DNA of 64,000 nucleotides. It comes from Larkinella punicea (GTDB lineage Bacteria; Bacteroidota; Bacteroidia; Cytophagales; Spirosomataceae). The notes below the pieces were generated by a model that was not told the DNA's origin, searched no databases, and was given only the letters and a program-made list of their open reading frames with translations. The stretch lies in NCBI RefSeq assembly GCF_003334855.1, contig NZ_QOWE01000030.1, positions 42,229-106,228 on the forward strand, read 5' to 3'. Below, piece after piece: positions 35,350-44,230 of the stretch. A program made the position numbers and the translations under genes. Numbering within the stretch: position 1 is the stretch's first letter; every line of letters starts with the position of its first letter.

Positions 35350-36147
35350 TCAGGCAATGGTGAGATCGCTCTGCCGACTGGTGGCATTCAGGGGTTGTCG
35401 GATGAGCCAATCGGTCAGCAGCGTATTGAAACGATCCGGATGTTCCATCATGGGCGCATGACAACATTTATCAACAAAGTGCAATTCTGAGTTGGGAATC
35501 AGGCGATTGAATTCGTGGGCTACTTCCGGTGGGGTAATCGTGTCGTTCAGCCCCCAGATCAACAGCGTGGGAATGGTAATGTGCTGAATATCCTTCGCCA
35601 CATTGTTGCGTTGGGCCGATTTGGCAATGGCCACGATCCGCAGGCACTTCGGAATGCTGTTGGTAATTTCGAAGACTTCGTCGATCAGTTCTTTCGTCGC
35701 CACTTTCGGGTCGTAGAACGTGTAGGCAACCCGTTCGGCGATGTAATCGTAGCTGCCCCGTTTCGGGTAAGAACCGCCCATCGAGTTTTCGAACAACCCG
35801 GAACTGCCCGTCAATACGAGCCGTTTCACCATATCCGGATGTTTCAGCGTGTACAACAGCCCGACATGGCCGCCCAGTGAATTGCCCAGCAAAGTCAGAT
35901 TGTCCAGGTCTTTGAAGGCCAGGAACTCTTCAATAAACTTCACAAGTCCTTCCAGTCCGGCTTCCCGGATGGGCATTTCATAAATTGGCATCACCGGAAT
36001 TACTACCCGATACCGGTCAGCGAAGGTGTTGATTACGCCGTCCCAGTTGCTTAAAGCGCCGAATAATCCATGAAGTAAAAGCAATACATCGCCTTGTCCT
36101 TCATCAATGTAACGGAAGTTACCTTCTTTCCGAACACGATAGTTCAT
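35350..36147 (-). CDS. Alpha/beta-fold hydrolase
   Basis: Cytoplasmic 265-residue hydrolase with a complete catalytic triad: nucleophile Ser90 in GNSLGG, Asp202 in WGLNDTI and His230 in DKCCHAPM. The oxyanion region is LLHGLFG near 25-30. It resembles the MhpC/esterase group of C-C hydrolases and esterases, but the substrate cannot be inferred. It is a single gene flanked by an inverted repeat downstream, with the pabA-type gene 52 nt upstream on the same strand. Confidence 0.9.
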   Translation of the reverse strand: MNYRVRKEGNFRYIDEGQGDVLLLLHGLFGALSNWDGVINTFADRYRVVIPVMPIYEMPIREAGLEGLVKFIEEFLAFKDLDNLTLLGNSLGGHVGLLYTLKHPDMVKRLVLTGSSGLFENSMGGSYPKRGSYDYIAERVAYTFYDPKVATKELIDEVFEITNSIPKCLRIVAIAKSAQRNNVAKDIQHITIPTLLIWGLNDTITPPEVAHEFNRLIPNSELHFVDKCCHAPMMEHPDRFNTLLTDWLIRQPLNATSRQSDLTIA

Positions 36148-36199
36148 AGCGGTCTTGGTTTTGTCGTAGAAAAATTGGAAAAATACAACAAAATGGTCA

Positions 36200-36775
36200 C
36201 TATTTAGTTGTTTTCACAAAGGTAATCCAATTTTTTAAAATTGCTAATCCGTACTGGGTCAATGCCGCTTCGGGGTGAAACTGAATGCCCCAAAGGGGCA
36301 AATTACGGTGCCGAAACGCCATGTTTTCGCCCTCAATCGTGGTGGCCAGTTCGGTCAGTTCGGCGGGCAGGTCCACCAGCACCAGCGAATGATACCGGGT
36401 TACCTTGAACTCGTCGGGCAGACCAGCTAGTAAAGCATCATCCGACGATTTCCTAATCACCGACAGTTTTCCGTGCATCGGTTTGATGGCCTTGACCAGC
36501 CGGGCGCCATAATAGTCACCCAACGCCTGATGACCTAAACAAACACCCAGCATCGGAAGTTGCTCGTGGTAATAGTGGATTACATTTAGCAGACAACCCG
36601 CCTGTCGGGGTGTTCCGGGGCCGGGCGACAAAACCACGCCGTCGTATGGTTCCGCCGTGATTTCGTCCAGCGACGCCGTATTGCGCACCACCCGACACGT
36701 CGCCCCGGCCTGTTTCAGGTAGTCGACGAGCATGTAGGTGAACGAGTCGATGTTGTCCAGAACGAGTAAATGCAT
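36200..36775 (-). CDS. Anthranilate/aminodeoxychorismate synthase glutamine amidotransferase subunit
   Basis: Class I glutamine amidotransferase of 191 residues that supplies ammonia to a chorismate-using partner (TrpE or PabB). Catalytic residues are Cys79 in GVCLGHQ, His167 and Glu169 in QFHPEA. The N-terminus LLVLDNIDSFTYMLVDYL and the SPGPGTP motif at 50-55 are diagnostic. No trpE or pabB gene lies in the window. A stand-alone gene suggests a folate (pabA) role or a shared subunit, so I leave the symbol open. The gene is divergent from the FAD oxidoreductase, with starts 80 nt apart. Confidence 0.92.
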   Translation of the reverse strand: MHLLVLDNIDSFTYMLVDYLKQAGATCRVVRNTASLDEITAEPYDGVVLSPGPGTPRQAGCLLNVIHYYHEQLPMLGVCLGHQALGDYYGARLVKAIKPMHGKLSVIRKSSDDALLAGLPDEFKVTRYHSLVLVDLPAELTELATTIEGENMAFRHRNLPLWGIQFHPEAALTQYGLAILKNWITFVKTTK

Positions 36776-36855
36776 GGGGATGAGAAACTAAAAGTACAAA
36801 AGTAATCATCCTATCCGGTAAGCTGTATTTTTGTAAAAAAACGAACTGAATCCTG

Positions 36856-38124
36856 ATGCAGTCCAAATCCTCCGTAGTCATTGTAGGAGCAGGCATGGCC
36901 GGCCTGACCTGCGCCGTTTACCTCCGCCGGGCCGGTATTGAGGCCACCTTACTGGAAGCGTCCGACGGCGTCGGTGGCCGCATCCGGACGGATGTTGTCG
37001 ACGGTTTTCGGCTCGACCGGGGTTTTCAAATCCTGTTGACCGCCTACCCCGAAGCGCAACGGTTGCTGGATTACAGTGCGTTGAAACTGCAGACGTTTCG
37101 TTCCGGTGCGCTGATCCACCAGCCCGCGGGCGGCTGGATTCCGTTCATCAATCCGCTGCGCGAACCGTCGGGTCTGTTTCAAACCCTGGCTTCGGATGCG
37201 GGAACCTTCAGTGATAAACTGCGGATTGTCGAACTGATGCGGTACGTGTCGGGGATCTCGACCGATGCGTTTTTTCAACAGGAAGCCACCGATACCGAGA
37301 CGTTTCTGGAGGATTTCGGCTTTTCGGAACAGATCATCAACCGGTTTTTCCGGCCTTTTTTCGGCGGCATTTTCCTGGAAGATGCCCTGGCCACCTCGAG
37401 CAATTTCTTCCAGTTCTGTTTCAAGAACTTTTATACGGGGGATGCGGCCCTGCCGACCGCCGGGATGGAAGCCATTCCGCAGCAACTGGCCGGGCGATTG
37501 AATCCGGCTCAGATCCGGTTGAATTCACCGGTGCGGCAAATCCGGGATTCTATGCTCTACCTGGAAACCGGTGAAAGCCTTCAGGCTGACACCATTGTGT
37601 TGGCCGTCGATGCGTCTGCCGCCAACCGCCTGCTGGGCCTTGAAAATCCGGTGCGGCTGTTTAATGCCACCACCAATACCTATTTTACGGCCTCGCAGTC
37701 TCCCAAAGCAAAACCGTCCGGTGCTGAAAAACTGTTGTTGCTGAATGAAAACCGCCAATCCGCCATTCATAACATCGCCATCCTGAACGACGTGGCTCCC
37801 TCCTACGCCCCCGACGGCCAGGCGTTGATTTCGGTCAGTACGCACGGGATGGACGTGGTGAACGAAAAAGCCCTGGCCGAACGGATTCAGAAAGAACTGG
37901 TCGGCTGGTTTGGCCATGAGGTCGACCAATGGCGCTGGCTGAAAACCTACCATCTTCCGGAAGCCCTTCCAACCTATTATCCGGGAACGCAGCACGCTCC
38001 GCTGAAACGCGCTGAAAATCTGTACCAATGCGGGGATCAAACCGCCTATCCGTCGCTCAATGCCGCGATGCAAACCGGGCGGAACGTCGCCGAGCTGATC
38101 ATTGCCAGGGAAACCGTTGAATAG
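36856..38124 (+). CDS. FAD-dependent amine-oxidase-type oxidoreductase
   Basis: 422-residue flavoprotein of the amine oxidase/phytoene desaturase-like group. The N-terminal FAD-binding motif is VVIVGAGMAGLTCAVYLRRAG (about 7-27), followed by the EASDGVGGRI loop at 34-43 that contacts FAD. The C-terminus has NLYQCGDQTAYPSLNAAMQTG, the second FAD contact of this family. The substrate is unknown; carotenoid or terpenoid desaturases and related uncharacterised oxidases share the fold. A TATTTTTG box lies near 36826 without a clear -33. It is followed by heptamer repeats and then by a peptidase gene on the same strand. Confidence 0.9.
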   Translation: MQSKSSVVIVGAGMAGLTCAVYLRRAGIEATLLEASDGVGGRIRTDVVDGFRLDRGFQILLTAYPEAQRLLDYSALKLQTFRSGALIHQPAGGWIPFINPLREPSGLFQTLASDAGTFSDKLRIVELMRYVSGISTDAFFQQEATDTETFLEDFGFSEQIINRFFRPFFGGIFLEDALATSSNFFQFCFKNFYTGDAALPTAGMEAIPQQLAGRLNPAQIRLNSPVRQIRDSMLYLETGESLQADTIVLAVDASAANRLLGLENPVRLFNATTNTYFTASQSPKAKPSGAEKLLLLNENRQSAIHNIAILNDVAPSYAPDGQALISVSTHGMDVVNEKALAERIQKELVGWFGHEVDQWRWLKTYHLPEALPTYYPGTQHAPLKRAENLYQCGDQTAYPSLNAAMQTGRNVAELIIARETVE

Positions 38125-38206
38125 GCACCGGTTTTCAGTTTACGGTTTACGGTGCGGTTCCCCCCCGGGACTGAAAACCGTAAACCGAATACTGTAAACC
38201 GTAAAC
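38124..38206. repeat. Heptamer-repeat element with partly complementary arms
   Basis: Five 7-nt units at 38124-38158 (including GTTTTCA and GTTTACG twice) and six in the opposite orientation at 38165-38206 (complements of GTTTACG, GTTTACA, GTATTCG, GTTTTCA and GTCCCGG). The two halves can pair imperfectly around a C-rich centre. Units are shared with the 19461-19567 hairpin. It begins at the FAD gene's stop. Confidence 0.85.
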
Positions 38207-38222
38207 CCAAAAACAGATTTTA

Positions 38223-39014
38223 ATGCGTTGGTTTGTCCGCTTCCTGGTGTTTCTGCTGATTTTGCCGCTGGCCTACTTTGCGGCCTTTCCGCAGATTTTT
38301 CGTTGTCAACTTTTGGAATATACCGCTGACTTTCAGCCGCTCACCACCGGTGTGTGGGTCGACGCCAGCACCCCGGAACGCCAGCGGATTTATCTACTTT
38401 TTGAAATCAATGAAGCGAAGAAGCGGCTGGAACAGTTGTGGAACAGTCCGGCGAAAGGCCGGGCCACGGTGATTTTCTGCCAATCGCCCGAGCAATACCA
38501 GCAGTACTGCCACGATGGCGAAGGCGCGGGCTGCAGCCTCGGAACACCCTGGGGCGAATCGTGGATCATCATCAATCCGTATGGCCGCAACCCCGACGTG
38601 CTGGCCCACGAAATGTGTCACGATGAGCTGTTCACCCGCCTGGGCTGGCTGAAAACCCAACGCCAGATTCCGCAGTGGTTCAACGAGGGGCTGGCGCTGT
38701 TGATCGATCAGCGGTTTACGACAGCCACCGACAGCCTGCGTCGCCACGACGAATTTCAGGATCACTGGGAGGAGCAATCACACGGGCAGCAGGTGGTTCT
38801 AAAGCTGACCGAACTGGAATCGCTGAAGGATTTTTTTTCGGGAAATTCCAACCGGGTCATGCTGGCGTATATGACCGCCGGTCGGGAAGTGTCACGCTGG
38901 CTGGCGGTGGTGGGCCGCAACGGATTGACGAAACTGGTCGACCAGCTTAAAGCCGGTGACAATTTTGAGACGGTTTACCAACGGCTGGAGCGGGAAGCGA
39001 AAACCGGTGGGTGA
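38223..39014 (+). CDS. Membrane-anchored gluzincin peptidase (MA clan)
   Basis: 263 residues with an N-terminal membrane segment (about 4-25) and an outer domain. The zinc motif is HEMCH (His129, Glu130, His133) followed by DELF, with the third ligand Glu155 in WFNEGLA, the HExxH...E pattern of gluzincins. The preceding sequence is TVIFCQSPEQYQQYC and WIIINPYGRNPDVLAHE, the latter a strand leading into the active-site helix. This is the layout of peptidase-MA-like proteins. The target is unknown. It is convergent with the small lipoprotein gene, with a hairpin between. Confidence 0.85.
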   Translation: MRWFVRFLVFLLILPLAYFAAFPQIFRCQLLEYTADFQPLTTGVWVDASTPERQRIYLLFEINEAKKRLEQLWNSPAKGRATVIFCQSPEQYQQYCHDGEGAGCSLGTPWGESWIIINPYGRNPDVLAHEMCHDELFTRLGWLKTQRQIPQWFNEGLALLIDQRFTTATDSLRRHDEFQDHWEEQSHGQQVVLKLTELESLKDFFSGNSNRVMLAYMTAGREVSRWLAVVGRNGLTKLVDQLKAGDNFETVYQRLEREAKTGG

Positions 39015-39032
39015 TATCATCAAACCCACCGG
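39004..39032. terminator. Hairpin between convergent genes
   Basis: Arms 39004-39012 and 39024-39032 (CCGGTGGGT and its complement) around an 11-nt loop. The left arm overlaps the last codons of the peptidase gene, and the right arm ends 8 nt before the facing lipoprotein stop. It probably stops transcription from both sides. Confidence 0.6.
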
Positions 39033-39040
39033 CCAAACGG

Positions 39041-39670
39041 TCAATACGTCGTCACCTTCTTCGCCAATTGGTCACCGTCTTCCCAGATGCGGGCCTGATT
39101 GATCGGAATCAGCCTGGTGTTCTTGTCGTCGCCGGTTTTCTGGGTCATGGTTAAGCCGATTTGAAAGTTCAGAATACCGTCCGGACCAATTTCACCCGAT
39201 ACGACGTCCAGCGCCTTGAACGAAATACCGGAATCCGTACCCGCTGTCTCCAGAAAAAGCGTGAATTTATTGCCCGATCCGGCTAGCAAAGCCCCTTTGC
39301 CCGTACCCGTTTCCGATCCTGAAGCGTTTTTGTAATCGACCTGAACCACATCGCCCTGCTGCTGATAAAACCGGTATTTGTAATTCCCGATCACCCGCCC
39401 CTGCCTGAAATTATCGTTGGGACCGTATGGACTCAGCAACCGGTATGGGCTGATTTCAAAAACACCTTCGATATTGGGAGGCTGTGATCCCTGATTGACG
39501 ACTAGCCCTTTCGCTTCCAGATCGTCCAAAGTGGCCTGCGGGACGATATTTTGAATCTTGGCCGAAAGACCACTGGTAGGCTCGTTGTCTTTTTTGCATC
39601 CGCCTGCCAACGCGAAAACACCCAGCATGACCAGAAGCCCCGGTCGAAATTGATTGAAACCGTATTTCAT
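39041..39670 (-). CDS. Lipoprotein of unknown function, kelch operon
   Basis: 209 residues with an SPII signal (MKYGFNQFRPGLLVMLGVFALAGGC, Cys25). The mature part starts KKDNEPTSG, a Ser/Lys/Asp linker, and includes IQNIVPQATLDDLEAKGLVVNQGSQPPNIEGVFEISPY, then beta-rich sequence with G-N-YKYRFYQQQGDVVQVDYKNASG. I do not recognise the family. It lies 12 nt after a kelch lipoprotein gene on the same strand and is likely the last gene of a three-gene unit, so it may work with the kelch proteins at the cell surface. Confidence 0.82.
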   Translation of the reverse strand: MKYGFNQFRPGLLVMLGVFALAGGCKKDNEPTSGLSAKIQNIVPQATLDDLEAKGLVVNQGSQPPNIEGVFEISPYRLLSPYGPNDNFRQGRVIGNYKYRFYQQQGDVVQVDYKNASGSETGTGKGALLAGSGNKFTLFLETAGTDSGISFKALDVVSGEIGPDGILNFQIGLTMTQKTGDDKNTRLIPINQARIWEDGDQLAKKVTTY

Positions 39671-39682
39671 ATTATGTATCGT

Positions 39683-41101
39683 TTAAGGAGTATATTGCCA
39701 GAATTGGCCCATTAGATTGGTGCAGGGAGTCCCCGAAACGCTCCGGTATTCGTGGAACAAATAGGCACTATTGCCAACGGATTCCACCTGAAATTGATAC
39801 GTCGTGCATCCTGCTCCGCCAGCGGGCGCTCGGTAGATGGCATCCGGTGCCTGGGCCGTTGTCCACGCTTGTGCAGCAAAATCATAGGTAAAGTATTTGT
39901 CTGCCTGTTGCACAAAGGTTAGCTTTCCACCCACCAGGTAGGCTTTGCCACTATACGCCCCCCCCTGTATATCCACCGGGGAAGCGGTTTTCTGAGTCCA
40001 GACATCGGCAACAGCATCGTATTCCCACAAATCCTTGAAACTCCCGAAATTTTCAGTACTCCCGCCCATGATATACCCTTTGCCATTATACACCGCCCCA
40101 AAGGCTCCAAAGCGAGGTTCTCCGGGAAAATCTTTCTTTTTAGTCCATTTGTCCGTGGTTGGGTCATATTCATAAACCGCTTTACCGGGTTCTATTAGCG
40201 TTGCCGTATTGGACCCGGTTTTGCTGTATCCACCGCCAACGACATACCCTTTGCCATTCAGCACCATCGTAGTCCGCCAGTTGCCGATGAAGGGAACTGA
40301 ACCTTTGGGTGTCCATTTATCCGCTGCGGGGTCGTAGACATACATCGTGGACGTCGTGATGTTGGCTCCCCCCAGAAGCGTGAGCATCGTGTAGGCCTTC
40401 CCTCCGATGGACATTACGGGAAGCGTGTAACTCACATTAAAACCGTTCGTCACCGGCAAAGCCGCCTTCTGGCTCCATTTATCCTGAGCCGGATCGTATT
40501 CCCACAAATCATTGAGTTCAACCTTCGGCGATTTGGTTTCATCCGTTCCTCCCAGCACATACAGCTTCCCGTTTAGCGTAAACACGCGCGACAGCCGCCG
40601 ACTTTGCCCCGGAAAATTAGCTTTGCTCACCACCCCACCCGTAGACACCGTCGTTGAGGTGGGTGCTTCGGTTTTGAAATCCACTTTCATACTGATCTGC
40701 CCGACTTTGTTCACCGCAAAAAAGTAAACCGTATAGGCCGTGTTAGGCAGCAGATTGGTCAGTTTGGCGGTGACCGTCAGCGGAAACGGGCCGCTCGTAG
40801 CCCCCAGGCTCACTTGTTTGGATTCCTTTCCGGTTTCGGCATAGGTATAGCCGTGCTGCGTGATGGCTTCCCCGCCATTACTTCCCAGAACAACCGACAC
40901 CTGCGCCGAGGTGCTGGCAATGCCGGTGATGGCCGGGGCGGTTTTGACAACCGGGATGGTGGCCGCCCCCGTCACCGAGGTGTTGCTGCCGGGGGGCGTT
41001 GTGCCGCCGGGCGTAGCCGGATCGGGCTCCGATTTTTTGCAATGGAGCAAGGCTATCGCCAGGCTTGTGAAGATCACAAGCGAAAAAAGACGCGTTCTCA
41101 T
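39683..41101 (-). CDS. Kelch-repeat lipoprotein with FN3-like domain
   Basis: 472-residue predicted surface lipoprotein. SPII signal (MRTRLFSLVIFTSLAIALLHC, Cys21), a Pro/Gly/Thr-rich linker, and a fibronectin-III-like domain (about 50-150; contains ITQHGYTYAETG and NLLPNTAYTVYFFAVN). Kelch repeats follow (about 165-460), each with the pattern LY-V-L-GG...D-L-WEYDP..D-KW-x-K, such as KLYVLGGTDETK, LWEYDPAQDKWSQKA and YVYDPAADKWTPKG. Kelch propellers usually bind proteins or sugars. It is a close paralogue of the upstream gene, 36 nt away. Confidence 0.9.
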   Translation of the reverse strand: MRTRLFSLVIFTSLAIALLHCKKSEPDPATPGGTTPPGSNTSVTGAATIPVVKTAPAITGIASTSAQVSVVLGSNGGEAITQHGYTYAETGKESKQVSLGATSGPFPLTVTAKLTNLLPNTAYTVYFFAVNKVGQISMKVDFKTEAPTSTTVSTGGVVSKANFPGQSRRLSRVFTLNGKLYVLGGTDETKSPKVELNDLWEYDPAQDKWSQKAALPVTNGFNVSYTLPVMSIGGKAYTMLTLLGGANITTSTMYVYDPAADKWTPKGSVPFIGNWRTTMVLNGKGYVVGGGYSKTGSNTATLIEPGKAVYEYDPTTDKWTKKKDFPGEPRFGAFGAVYNGKGYIMGGSTENFGSFKDLWEYDAVADVWTQKTASPVDIQGGAYSGKAYLVGGKLTFVQQADKYFTYDFAAQAWTTAQAPDAIYRAPAGGAGCTTYQFQVESVGNSAYLFHEYRSVSGTPCTNLMGQFWQYTP

Positions 41102-41137
41102 TGGGAATCAGTTAGATTGAATTGGAACAGGTGTTCA

Positions 41138-42565
41138 TTATTTTTTCACAAATTCATAGAGCTTCCCCATTTCTTCCTTGTCGCAGGCCGTTAGATTGGC
41201 AACCTCTTTGGTGTTGCTGATCACCGCAAATATCCGGTCACCAACGTGTACCATATTCAGACCGCTTCTTGGATAAGCATCGCAGGCTTTGGGGTATGGC
41301 AACAGATTGGTAAGCTGGGGCGTCACCTTGAGGGGGTCCAGCGTGAGGACAATGGGCATTACGCCATCCCGGTATTGCTGTCCCGTCCAGGTGTTGTACT
41401 CCACGATTCTATCACTACTGAATCCGAGCGACTTTGAACTGCCACCCGCACCCAAATAATCCCGGGTAGACACCGACGTCCATTTGTCCGTCGCAGGATC
41501 ATACGATAGCGTCGAAATTGGCTGGCCGGTTTCAGAGGCTCCGATGACCAGCCCCTTTCCGTTTGTAGCAGCTCCGATAGAACCGCCTTGTAGCGGACCG
41601 GTCAGATCACTTTTCTGCGTCCATTTATCCGAGCTAATGGTGTATTCCCAAACTTTCTTCACAAAACCGGTCGAACTGCTATGCCCGGCAAAATACGCCT
41701 TGTCGCCGATCACAAAAGCCGCCGTTCCGCCGGGGTCGAAACCCGCTGGCAAAGCGCCTTTTACCGACCATTTATTGGCAACGGGATCAAATTCATGAAC
41801 GTTGGCTTTCACATCGGCGGGCGTTGGACCAACCCCAGCCGGGAAAAAGATCTTTCCATTGGCAACCAGCGGCCGGATGGGCGGGAAGAAAATGGCCGAT
41901 TGCGTAAAAGCGGTTTTGGCTTTTTCGGTCCAGCGATTGCCCGCCGGGTCGTATTCCCAGGCGTCGTAAAACCTTTGTGTAGCACTATACCCCCCTAACA
42001 GGTAAACCTTGTCGTTTACGGCTACCAACCAGAAATCATTGCGCGGATTGGCCGGAAATTTGGCTCGTTCAACCCAGGTCCCGCTCAGTTCTCCGGGCAC
42101 GGATGTGGTGGCAGCCGCCGTCTTCACCTGCGCCACGGTTCCGTAGCCGGTTCCTTTGTCGTTGGTGGCATACGCCCGCAGGTAGTAGGTCGTGTTGGCT
42201 TCCAGGCCGGTCAGTTTGCCCGTAATCGTCAGCGGGAACGGTCCACTGGTGGCTCCCAGTTCGGTTTTACTGTCGGCGGTGGTGGGCGTCTGGCTGGTTT
42301 TGCTGTAGACAAAACCGTGCTGGCTAATGGCCGACCCGCCGTTGCCGCTGATTACCCCCGATGCCGTGGCCGAGGTGGATGCCACAGCAGACGTGGTGGG
42401 TGCGGTGGCCGTGTTGACCAGGGGCGCGGTGCTGGTGCCCGTCACCGATGTCCCGCTGCCGGGGGGCGTGGTGCTGCCGGGCGTGACGGGGTCGGCACTT
42501 TTCTTACACTGAAACAGGGTAAAAATGACTACGACAAAAAGTGTGAGGTAAAGAACTTGTTTCAT
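41138..42565 (-). CDS. Kelch-repeat lipoprotein with FN3-like domain, first of the pair
   Basis: 475 residues with the same plan as the downstream paralogue: SPII signal (MKQVLYLTLFVVVIFTLFQC, Cys20), a Thr/Pro/Gly linker (SADPVTPGSTTPPGSGTSVTG), an FN3-like domain with AISQHGFVYSKT and LEANTTYYLRAYATN, then kelch-type repeats (KVYLLGGYS, AWEYDPAGNRWTEKA, VHEFDPVANKWSVKG). The linker and FN3 parts are nearly the same in both genes, whereas the propellers differ more, so the pair has diverged mainly in its binding face. It starts the three-gene lipoprotein unit and is divergent from the histidine kinase (starts about 195 nt apart). Confidence 0.9.
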   Translation of the reverse strand: MKQVLYLTLFVVVIFTLFQCKKSADPVTPGSTTPPGSGTSVTGTSTAPLVNTATAPTTSAVASTSATASGVISGNGGSAISQHGFVYSKTSQTPTTADSKTELGATSGPFPLTITGKLTGLEANTTYYLRAYATNDKGTGYGTVAQVKTAAATTSVPGELSGTWVERAKFPANPRNDFWLVAVNDKVYLLGGYSATQRFYDAWEYDPAGNRWTEKAKTAFTQSAIFFPPIRPLVANGKIFFPAGVGPTPADVKANVHEFDPVANKWSVKGALPAGFDPGGTAAFVIGDKAYFAGHSSSTGFVKKVWEYTISSDKWTQKSDLTGPLQGGSIGAATNGKGLVIGASETGQPISTLSYDPATDKWTSVSTRDYLGAGGSSKSLGFSSDRIVEYNTWTGQQYRDGVMPIVLTLDPLKVTPQLTNLLPYPKACDAYPRSGLNMVHVGDRIFAVISNTKEVANLTACDKEEMGKLYEFVKK

Positions 42566-42760
42566 GGCCGGGATATAGGCGAAAAGCCGTCGTTTGTTAG
42601 AACCAGCCCAAAGGTAGGCGTACCCGCAACGCCCGTCAATCCCATGATCATGTGACCGGACAAACCCCTACCGGTTACGTAGAATTACGCATTTTTGTAA
42701 ACGGCATTAGAATAACACCCTGTTATGTGTAGTTTGTAGAATCGATCGACCCAAACCCAC

Positions 42761-44176
42761 ATGAACCGTTTCTTTGACTACCCAACCCTGCGCATTTTTC
42801 TGGATGGCATGTTGTGCATGATGTTGGTCTACACCCTGATTTCGTACGTCTGGCACCGGAAGCGGCTTCATTTTCTCTATAGTGCCTACATCATCAGCCT
42901 GCTGATCTACTTCTATCTCAACGACGTATGCCATTTCTACATCGATACCCATGCCCCGGATGGCCTGACCAACCGCGCACTGCTGGCCGAAAGCGTCATA
43001 CAATGCTTTTCTTTCATCATTTATGGCCGTTTTGCGATTGTTCTGATGGACCTGCGGACGAACGATCGGGTGAGTGTTCGGCTGATCAACGCGATTGCGG
43101 CTCTGGCCCTCCTGCTGATTGTCTTCGATTCCATCAAATTTCTGGCGGGTACAACGGATGGCCCATTCCAGCGGGCATTCTACATCGCAAGCCGGTATTT
43201 TGTCTGCTTTTGTGCGCTGGCGACTGTTCCCCGCATTCTCCGGTTGCGAAATCAGGTGGTATCGTTTTTTATTACCGGCACCCTGTTCTACGTTTCGGGT
43301 GCTTTGCTGGGCCTGGTCATGCACCAGTTTGGCTGGGACAGCCGACAGCCCGATGCGCCATTTACCTTTCCGATGATTCCGATGGAGATTGGTGTTGTGC
43401 TGGAAACCATTTGCATTACAGTCGGCATTTCGTTGCTAAACCGGCAAACCGAGCGGGAAAAAATTCAATTTCAGGCGCAGCTTATTGAACAATTGCAGGA
43501 AAATGAACGCAAACAGCAGCAACTCCAGCGCATCCGCGACGACATCGCCCGCGACCTGCACGACGAAATTGGCTCCGACCTCAGCGGCATCAGCATCCTG
43601 AGTGGCGTGGCCATCCGGCAACTCGACCACCAGCCCGAAAAAGTTCGTACGGCCCTGACCATCATTGGCGAAACCGCTCAGAACGTCATGTCGGCCATGC
43701 GGGAAATCATCTGGAGCCTGAACTCTGCCCAGGATTCGATGGAACAGTTGAGCCTGCGTCTGAAAGAAACCGCCTACAATCTGTTTGAACACACGCCCGT
43801 AGACCTGGAAATAACGTTTCAGAAGAACCTGCCGGCGGGTTTGCTCGCCACCCAGCACCGGCGCGATTTTTTCCTGACCTACAAGGAAATCCTGCACAAC
43901 ATCGTCCGGCACGCCCACGCCCACACGGTGGCAATCAATCTGACGGTAGCCCACGAAACCCTCTGGCTGGTGATCCGCGACAATGGCGTGGGTTTCAACC
44001 CGGCGCTCTTGCGCACCGGCAGCGGTTTGACCAACATGCACCAACGCATTGCGCGGCTGGGTGGCGAAATCGACATCCGCTCGCAGCCCGGCGAAGGCAC
44101 AGCGATCACCGTTCGTTGCCCGGTTCCTGCGTCCCAGGCCGAAGCCGTCGCTCCCGGTCCTCCCATAATGATGTGA
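42761..44176 (+). CDS. Membrane sensor histidine kinase with 7TM-like input and HisKA_3 core
   Basis: 471 residues. The N-terminal half (about 15-225) has six or seven membrane segments and no large outer domain, resembling 7TM sensor modules. A coiled coil follows (about 230-258). The dimerisation motif is RDDIARDLHDEIGSDLSGISIL, with phosphoacceptor His267 as in NarL-partner (HisKA_3) kinases. The ATPase domain has HNIVRHAHAHTVAI (N box), IRDNGVGFNP and GSGLTNMHQRIARLGGEIDIRS. A NarL-type regulator would be the expected partner, but none lies in the window. It is divergent from the kelch lipoprotein unit. Confidence 0.92.
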   Translation: MNRFFDYPTLRIFLDGMLCMMLVYTLISYVWHRKRLHFLYSAYIISLLIYFYLNDVCHFYIDTHAPDGLTNRALLAESVIQCFSFIIYGRFAIVLMDLRTNDRVSVRLINAIAALALLLIVFDSIKFLAGTTDGPFQRAFYIASRYFVCFCALATVPRILRLRNQVVSFFITGTLFYVSGALLGLVMHQFGWDSRQPDAPFTFPMIPMEIGVVLETICITVGISLLNRQTEREKIQFQAQLIEQLQENERKQQQLQRIRDDIARDLHDEIGSDLSGISILSGVAIRQLDHQPEKVRTALTIIGETAQNVMSAMREIIWSLNSAQDSMEQLSLRLKETAYNLFEHTPVDLEITFQKNLPAGLLATQHRRDFFLTYKEILHNIVRHAHAHTVAINLTVAHETLWLVIRDNGVGFNPALLRTGSGLTNMHQRIARLGGEIDIRSQPGEGTAITVRCPVPASQAEAVAPGPPIMM

Positions 44177-44230
44177 GGGCGGGCGGTTTTTGCATTTTGT
44201 CTTTTGACACCGCGCACCGTACATTGCTTT

